From an uncultured Methanomassiliicoccales archaeon (GTDB lineage Archaea > Thermoplasmatota > Thermoplasmata > Methanomassiliicoccales > Methanomethylophilaceae): a stretch of 64,000 nt of DNA. Both the position numbers and the translations under genes were made by a program. The stretch is taken from assembly GCA_934702355.1 (NCBI GenBank), contig CAKUXX010000004.1, positions 1-64,000 of the forward strand, given 5' to 3'. The stretch's first letter is position 1; the number at the start of each line of letters is the position of its first letter. Below the pieces are notes generated by a model. It was not told where the DNA came from. It made no database searches and was given only the letters and a program-made list of their open reading frames with translations. Positions 59,259 through 64,000 of this stretch are shown in pieces.

Positions 59259-61507
59259 AAGCAGGCATCCCGATGATCGCCGTCGCCCTTCTTCTGGGTG
59301 CTGTCCTGATGGGCGCGGTCGTTTCCACTGATTCGGATGCGACGGACGGTACTGGTTCAGGTCCCGGCACCACATCATACAGCGGTACTTGCGGCACAAC
59401 TTCTGCAGCCAAATGGACTGTGGAATCCAATAAGCTGACGATAACCGAGACAGGCAACGTATCCGCTACATCATCGTGGAAGGTCACGGCCCCAGCAGGC
59501 TCAACTACCGTCAAAATCGATGACGTGCTGAAAGATGTTGAAAGCATAGAGATCAACAACAAAGGAATGGTGACGAAGCAGGCCTTCAACAGCATGGCCA
59601 AAGCCACATCAGTATCCTTCGGAACCAATCACACATCTGTCGATGAGAGTCTGTTCGAGGCCAACAAGAAGATTACAACCGTGATTCTCAAAAATGTGGT
59701 CACCATCGGTAAAAACGCATTCAAGGGTTGCACGGCATTGACAACTCTGAAGGATCTGTCAAGTGTGACGACGATATCCGAATCGGCCTTCGAGGGTTGC
59801 ACGGCACTCAAGACCCTGGGTTCCTCTGCCACGGATATATTCGGTGCCGTGTCCATAGGCAAGTCTGCATTCAAGGGATGCACAGTCCTGGAGCAGTTCA
59901 ACATCGGAAAGGCGACGGCAATCGATCTGTCGGCCTTCGAAGGATGCACGAAACTCACCAAATTCATTGAACTTGCGGATTCAAAGACACCCACGGATTC
60001 GAAGAAATTCACGGTGTCTAATGACATCATCTATTCAGACGGCAAGAAGACATTGTACATGTGTCCTCCCGGCAAGACCGGTGTTATCAACAAGATCGAA
60101 CCGACCGTGACCAAGATCAATTTGGACTATGCCGATGTGGACTACATCATAGACGCATCGGTCATCGGCAACAGGGACGATGTGACATTCAACACGACAT
60201 CGACCGCCAGCAAGTCCACCGGGATGATCTACTACACTCAGAGCATCAACGGTGCGCCTGCGGTAAAGATCGAGAAAGACGTGTTCACGATGACATACAA
60301 GCTCTACAGCGGATGGATCGTGGACAGCACAACCGTAAATGTCAAAGGCGGAACCGTGACGTCTGCTGACAGCACATCGATCAAGATGTCTGTAGCTCAG
60401 GGTAAAGGCTATTCCGTCTACCCTGTTGGATACAGCAAGGTCGTCAAGAGTGATCTCCTCGCCACTACCATCAACAACTGGAGCGTCGGGGATATTACTC
60501 TGGATTGCAAGGAAGATCCTACAAGTAATGCTGTCACCGACATCACGAAGTACACATGCAGGATCATAGGATACTCTGGAACCGGTTCAGCTATTCTGGA
60601 GCAGCAGCTCAAGAACAGGGGCGCTCTCTGTACGGTCACCGGTATGGAAGCCGGTAACTATGCCTCTCTGGTCAATCTGACCATCAAAGGGGATATGATC
60701 CTTGCAGACGGCACATTCGCGAACTGTTCCAAGCTCAAGACGGTGTCGATGCCCGGAATCACCGAGATCAAGTCCATGTTGTTCAGATACTGCACGGCAT
60801 TGGAGAGTGTGGATGCCAAAGCATGCGCCAAGATTGGTTCGTTCGCATTCGAGGGATGCGTGAAGATGACATCCCTCACTCTGGGTGCAAAAACTGTGGA
60901 TGTATCCGACGGAGCATTCGCCAATTGCGGTTCCCTCAAGATGCTGAAAGTCAGTGAAAGCACGGAGGTGAAGGGCAATACGGGACTGTTCATCCTGCAT
61001 TCCAACGACAATGTGTCCTTCGAGATATACGGAGATTCCCTGATCGTGAAGGGATCCGGCAAAGGATCGCTCACATACCGTCAGAATCTCGCAGATGAAC
61101 CGAAGACCGAGAAGTTCTACTCCGGTGGAATGGCATCCGTGTTCATCGGCGGAATGAGGCAAATATACCTCAGCACGGTCTCCGGAACACCGGAATCCGA
61201 TTGTCTGGTGGTCATGGAGTCGCAGATGGGGGCCGATGTCAAGAACAAGGTCGTCAAATACGGCTCACAGCTGAGCGATCTGGAGCAGCTTTCCGCGAAG
61301 GGCTACACCTTCAAGGGATGGTACACTGAGAAAAGCGGCATCCTCTCTCCGGTCGACGAGAAGACCAATGTCACCGGCAGCATGGTCCTGACAGCCATGT
61401 GGGAAAGGGACGTGTCTTCGGACAAGACGTCCATGACCCTGCTGGTCCTGTTCGGAATCGCAGTATTGGCATCCGTTGCGATACTTGCAGTCAACGCCCG
61501 CAGATGA
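59255..61507 (+). CDS. BspA-type leucine-rich repeat surface protein
   Basis: A 750-residue protein with GTG start overlapping the previous stop, signal peptide (residues 5-25), BspA/LRR_5 repeats with the recurring 'AF-KGCTALTTL…ESAFEGCTAL' unit at residues ~140-245 and ~490-570, one InlB/Flg_new-type repeat near 665-715 ('KVVKYGSQLSDLEQL…GYTFKGWYTEKSG') and a C-terminal span ending in Arg residues. BspA-like repeats mediate host or microbe binding and are typical of gut and oral organisms. Probably acquired from bacteria. Confidence 0.88.
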   Translation: MKAGIPMIAVALLLGAVLMGAVVSTDSDATDGTGSGPGTTSYSGTCGTTSAAKWTVESNKLTITETGNVSATSSWKVTAPAGSTTVKIDDVLKDVESIEINNKGMVTKQAFNSMAKATSVSFGTNHTSVDESLFEANKKITTVILKNVVTIGKNAFKGCTALTTLKDLSSVTTISESAFEGCTALKTLGSSATDIFGAVSIGKSAFKGCTVLEQFNIGKATAIDLSAFEGCTKLTKFIELADSKTPTDSKKFTVSNDIIYSDGKKTLYMCPPGKTGVINKIEPTVTKINLDYADVDYIIDASVIGNRDDVTFNTTSTASKSTGMIYYTQSINGAPAVKIEKDVFTMTYKLYSGWIVDSTTVNVKGGTVTSADSTSIKMSVAQGKGYSVYPVGYSKVVKSDLLATTINNWSVGDITLDCKEDPTSNAVTDITKYTCRIIGYSGTGSAILEQQLKNRGALCTVTGMEAGNYASLVNLTIKGDMILADGTFANCSKLKTVSMPGITEIKSMLFRYCTALESVDAKACAKIGSFAFEGCVKMTSLTLGAKTVDVSDGAFANCGSLKMLKVSESTEVKGNTGLFILHSNDNVSFEIYGDSLIVKGSGKGSLTYRQNLADEPKTEKFYSGGMASVFIGGMRQIYLSTVSGTPESDCLVVMESQMGADVKNKVVKYGSQLSDLEQLSAKGYTFKGWYTEKSGILSPVDEKTNVTGSMVLTAMWERDVSSDKTSMTLLVLFGIAVLASVAILAVNARR

Positions 61508-61516
61508 AAATCCTTA

Positions 61517-61532
61517 CGTGCCTTCCGGCACG
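61517..61532 (+). terminator. Terminator after the BspA-like gene
   Basis: CGTGCC / GGCACG around TTCC, ten bases past the stop. No strong T-run follows. Confidence 0.45.
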
Positions 61533-61551
61533 GGCCCATTTATGGGAAAAT

Positions 61552-61568
61552 GAGGGGCAATGCCCCTC
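61552..61568 (-). terminator. Terminator of the ABC/surface-protein operon
   Basis: GAGGGGC / GCCCCTC around AAT, six bases past the stop of the leftward gene, followed in the leftward sense by ATTTTCCCATAAAT. Confidence 0.55.
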
Positions 61569-61573
61569 TCAGG

Positions 61574-62314
61574 TCACTTGGACCATCTGGGTTTGAGTGA
61601 TGCGAATATCATTATCGCGAGGACCATGATGGTGATCGCGGCACAGATCGAGACATATGCCGTCGCCGAACCGTTGGGCATACTGTTCCCCCTCACATCG
61701 TATGTCACATCAATATACAGCGGTGAATCCGCCTGGAATTTTATTACGACCTCAGTGGGCTTCAGACATTCGTATTCTAGATCGGGGTTGATGTAGCTTA
61801 TGCCGACGGTCGTGTAGATGAACGGGATGACCTTCGCACCTTTGTAATCCGTGGCAGTCATAGAGATCCTGATGGTGTCTCCCGCTTTCACGAAGAACAC
61901 CAGCGACCCATAAGGATCCAAGACCTTTGTCAGTACGATGTGTCCGTCATTGCTTACATCATCCTCGTAGGAATCCCCGTAGTTGTATGAGTACCAGCGA
62001 TAGACGTGTACCGTCCCGGTCCATCCCGAGGTCATGATCTTCTCCCTGTCCGCGGAATCATCGATGGATACAGACGCATTTGTCGGGTCTGCAAGGTATC
62101 TCTTCATCATCTCATGGTCGGGCGAATCATCGATGAAGCACAGGAATGATGGGTAGATAGGGGCATCCGTGGTCTTCTCGAAGGTTCCTTCGTAGATATA
62201 TAAATTGGATGTGCGTTGTTTCTCGGCGGCATCGGAACCGTCGGTAACGATCGGTATGCAGCATGATATCATCAGTGCTACAGCGGCAACGGTCAGTGTG
62301 GTTCTGAGGTTCAT
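61574..62314 (-). CDS. Secreted or membrane-anchored protein linked to an ABC exporter
   Basis: A 246-residue protein with an N-terminal hydrophobic signal (residues 5-27, including Cys residues 'MISCCIPIV'), an ectodomain with no recognised motif, and a C-terminal span (about 218-240) followed by a basic tail. Its ATG overlaps the ABC permease stop (TGATG), so it is the third gene of the exporter operon. Probably a surface substrate or accessory protein of the transporter. Confidence 0.65.
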   Translation of the reverse strand: MNLRTTLTVAAVALMISCCIPIVTDGSDAAEKQRTSNLYIYEGTFEKTTDAPIYPSFLCFIDDSPDHEMMKRYLADPTNASVSIDDSADREKIMTSGWTGTVHVYRWYSYNYGDSYEDDVSNDGHIVLTKVLDPYGSLVFFVKAGDTIRISMTATDYKGAKVIPFIYTTVGISYINPDLEYECLKPTEVVIKFQADSPLYIDVTYDVRGNSMPNGSATAYVSICAAITIMVLAIMIFASLKPRWSK

Positions 62315-63336
62315 CACATCTCCCTCCTCATTGTTTTGTACAATCCCAATGCCAGGAATGCAATCCCCCATACGATGCCTATGACGATCATGGGCATTAT
62401 GGTGGTGACGTCCACATACTGAATGGACAGCATCCCGACCGACGGCGACAGTGGAGCACCCAGGATGGCCAGTGCGCCCTCCCCAATGAAGCAGGGCAGT
62501 TGGAAGATCCATGCTCCTGTTATTCCGTTTGCAGTCAGGTCCGTATTCATCATCGCGAATGATACGCCGAGTATCGTGGGCAGGACTATGCTCATGAATA
62601 TGAACGGAACGATCGAGGATCCCCTCTTCATGAACGAACCGACACAGAATGCAGTTGCAGAATATGCGAAGACCCCGACCACTGTGATAATCAGTGATTG
62701 GCTGAGCAGATCTGCGAATATCGAATCATACTTCATCATTGCTGTTGCGATGGCGGATCCGTATGCGAACAGGAAGATTCCGAGAGACAGGACGAATCCT
62801 GCAAGGTACTTCCCGATGTAGAACGAGGACCTGTCGATGGGCAGAGAGATGTTCATGTACGCCGTTCTGTCCTTGAACTCCTGGGGGATCTGCTTCCCGC
62901 AGAGGACCGAGGTGAAGAGTCCCAGCAGGAGGGGCAGGAATGCGAGGAGCCCTGCGATGTAGGTGTTGGAGTATGTGGTCTCGAATTCGAAAGCGGCCAT
63001 TAGCGGTTCTATCGTACTGTTGGCGGCAGTGGAAAGGATCGGTATGAGAAGCGCGACGAAGAGCATGAAGTAAGTCCATTTCATCTTGCCGAATGCCTTC
63101 ATCTGCGTCATGAACACGATGTACGTCTGTCTGAAATGCGACGGGATGGAGTACACTGCATCGCGGTGGGCCTCCGAATCTGTGGCCGAGTAATTCATGC
63201 TGCCCCAGGTGCCCTTGCGGTCCTCCTCAGGCTTCTCATGTGAGAACAACGAAGTGGGGCCGTCTTTCTGGACATCATCCTGGGCTTTCTCTTTGAACAG
63301 TCTGTTCTGTTCCTCTCTTTCTCTGAGTCCGATCAT
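62314..63336 (-). CDS. ABC-2 type transporter permease
   Basis: A 340-residue permease with a charged N-terminal extension of about 80 residues, then six spans (about residues 90-110, 135-155, 180-200, 205-230, 235-260 and 310-330). The ABC-2 pattern fits exporters of lipids, peptides or antibiotics. It overlaps the ATPase gene by four bases (ATGA). Confidence 0.82.
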   Translation of the reverse strand: MIGLREREEQNRLFKEKAQDDVQKDGPTSLFSHEKPEEDRKGTWGSMNYSATDSEAHRDAVYSIPSHFRQTYIVFMTQMKAFGKMKWTYFMLFVALLIPILSTAANSTIEPLMAAFEFETTYSNTYIAGLLAFLPLLLGLFTSVLCGKQIPQEFKDRTAYMNISLPIDRSSFYIGKYLAGFVLSLGIFLFAYGSAIATAMMKYDSIFADLLSQSLIITVVGVFAYSATAFCVGSFMKRGSSIVPFIFMSIVLPTILGVSFAMMNTDLTANGITGAWIFQLPCFIGEGALAILGAPLSPSVGMLSIQYVDVTTIMPMIVIGIVWGIAFLALGLYKTMRREM

Positions 63337-64000
63337 TGGATCTCATCCCCCTTGGTGAGGTTCATGTAGAGGGATTCGAGGTCTGCACCGGTCTCGTTCA
63401 TGGACAGAACGCCGACACCGCTTCTGAACACGGTCTCGGTGACATGTGCCTGGTCTTCCACAGAGCCGGAGAATTCCAGTTTGATGCCACATTCACCCAT
63501 GATCTGCGCAGAGGAAACCCCTTCGCAGTGTTCCAGATCCGAGACAATCTGCTTGGTCACGGGTCTGAGCGTGCGTATGTCGAGGGTGATGGCCTTTCCG
63601 CTGTCGACATCGCGGACCAGCTTGTCCACATCGCCGGATGCGATCACCTTTCCGTCGCGTATCATAGTGACCGATCCGCATATCTCGGAGACCTCCTTCA
63701 GTATGTGCGTGCTGATCAGAAGGCTCCTGTCCCTGCTTTTGAGAGTCGACAGTATCTGTCTGATCTCGATCATCCCTCTAGGGTCGAGTCCGGATGTGGG
63801 CTCGTCGAGGATGATGGTGGAGGGGTTTGGGAGAAGCGCCTGAGCGAGTATGACCCTCTGCCTCATACCCTTGGAGAATCCTCCTACGGCCTTATTGCGC
63901 CATTCCCACATCCTCATGATTTCCAGGACGTCTCTGGAGCGTATTTCGATCTCCCTGGCGTCCAGGCCGTACAAGCGTCCTATGTAGTCCAGGATCTCCG
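63333..64000 (-). CDS. ABC transporter ATP-binding protein, cut by the right edge
   Basis: The C-terminal 222 residues are present. The signature 'GGFSKGMRQRVILAQALLPNPSTIILDEPTSGLDPRG' (ABC signature and Walker B) and the His-loop 'LISTHILKEV' are clear, and the C-terminal extension is that of ABC-2 exporters. The Walker A part and start codon lie beyond the window. The frame reads straight to base 64000. Confidence 0.93.
   Translation of the reverse strand, partial: EILDYIGRLYGLDAREIEIRSRDVLEIMRMWEWRNKAVGGFSKGMRQRVILAQALLPNPSTIILDEPTSGLDPRGMIEIRQILSTLKSRDRSLLISTHILKEVSEICGSVTMIRDGKVIASGDVDKLVRDVDSGKAITLDIRTLRPVTKQIVSDLEHCEGVSSAQIMGECGIKLEFSGSVEDQAHVTETVFRSGVGVLSMNETGADLESLYMNLTKGDEIQ

Noticed and set aside
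1..64000. CRISPR arrays, insertion sequences, integrases, prophage and attachment sites
   Set aside because: No array of spaced repeats, transposase, integrase or tRNA-end duplication was seen; the only repeats are short promoter repeats and the (ATCC)5 tract.

Overview
The window is about 64 kb of archaeal chromosome, moderately GC-rich and densely coded on both strands. A methanogen marker (MtxX), archaeal lipid synthesis (UbiA-type DGGGP synthase), archaeosine genes (QueD/C/E, ArcS), diphthamide Dph2, class I LysRS, Rpr2, Sec61-beta and eL41 identify an archaeon. An unlinked 5S rRNA, a complete absence of TAG among the stop codons I call (TGA dominates, with five TAA), and gut-style BspA/InlB-like surface proteins point to the Thermoplasmata, most likely Methanomassiliicoccales (Methanomethylophilaceae). 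That placement is inference. Many genes have a TATA box 24-28 nt before the ATG and no Shine-Dalgarno, so leaderless mRNAs look common.

0-15 kb: a structured leader for a gene running off the left edge; an FMN-binding protein; a tRNA-Arg / eL41 / tRNA-Trp cluster in which the tRNA-Trp intron carries a C/D-box guide RNA; a leftward amino-acid operon (ACT regulator, homoserine dehydrogenase, citramalate synthase, UPF0237 ACT protein, UPF0210); an AAA/DUF4143 ATPase behind a 17-bp direct repeat; tRNA-Ser; a nitrilase-family amidohydrolase divergent from NadE; tRNA-Glu; UbiA, a dTMP-kinase-like protein, an acetate-type transporter, TerC and a ZIP metal transporter.

15-32 kb: a NikR-like regulator divergent from ZIP with a duplicated operator; two adjacent acidic proteins of unknown function; a CPA2 antiporter plus DUF4241 protein; SecG; LysRS and an HD protein; SerRS, a CRM-domain protein and the RNase P Rpr2 subunit; an unknown 335-residue protein; uL16-Dph2; MtxX-QueD-QueC-QueE; and a NifX-like/Mrp pair. 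32-44 kb: a CBS-ParB-like protein (possible serine kinase); PEP synthase divergent from a four-gene pyruvate:ferredoxin oxidoreductase operon with several dyads between them; 5S rRNA; DUF92; a UPF0200 kinase; PyrI-PyrB; ArcS.

44-64 kb: a large secreted, membrane-anchored acidic protein; a possible small RNA; a PUA protein with an HD phosphohydrolase; RtcB; an HdrCB-like Fe-S protein; tRNA-His; a bacterial-type ThrRS with a shortened N-terminus; a solitary Phd-like antitoxin behind a perfect 18-bp operator; a 32-residue basic microprotein; a DEAD-box helicase; a DsbA/FrnE protein; tRNA-Gly; HisRS; and a cell-envelope cluster (two paralogous PH-like membrane proteins, a BspA-type LRR surface protein, a lipoprotein-like surface protein and an ABC-2 exporter cut by the right edge).

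The genes fall into a few functional groups. Carbon assimilation (acetyl-CoA to pyruvate to PEP, and pyruvate to citramalate) is represented by por, ppsA and cimA. Translation and tRNA maturation form the largest set: four aminoacyl-tRNA synthetases, six tRNA genes, RNase P, archaeosine, diphthamide, and RtcB for tRNA exon ligation. The right end is envelope-oriented. I see no insertion sequence, prophage, CRISPR array or integrase.
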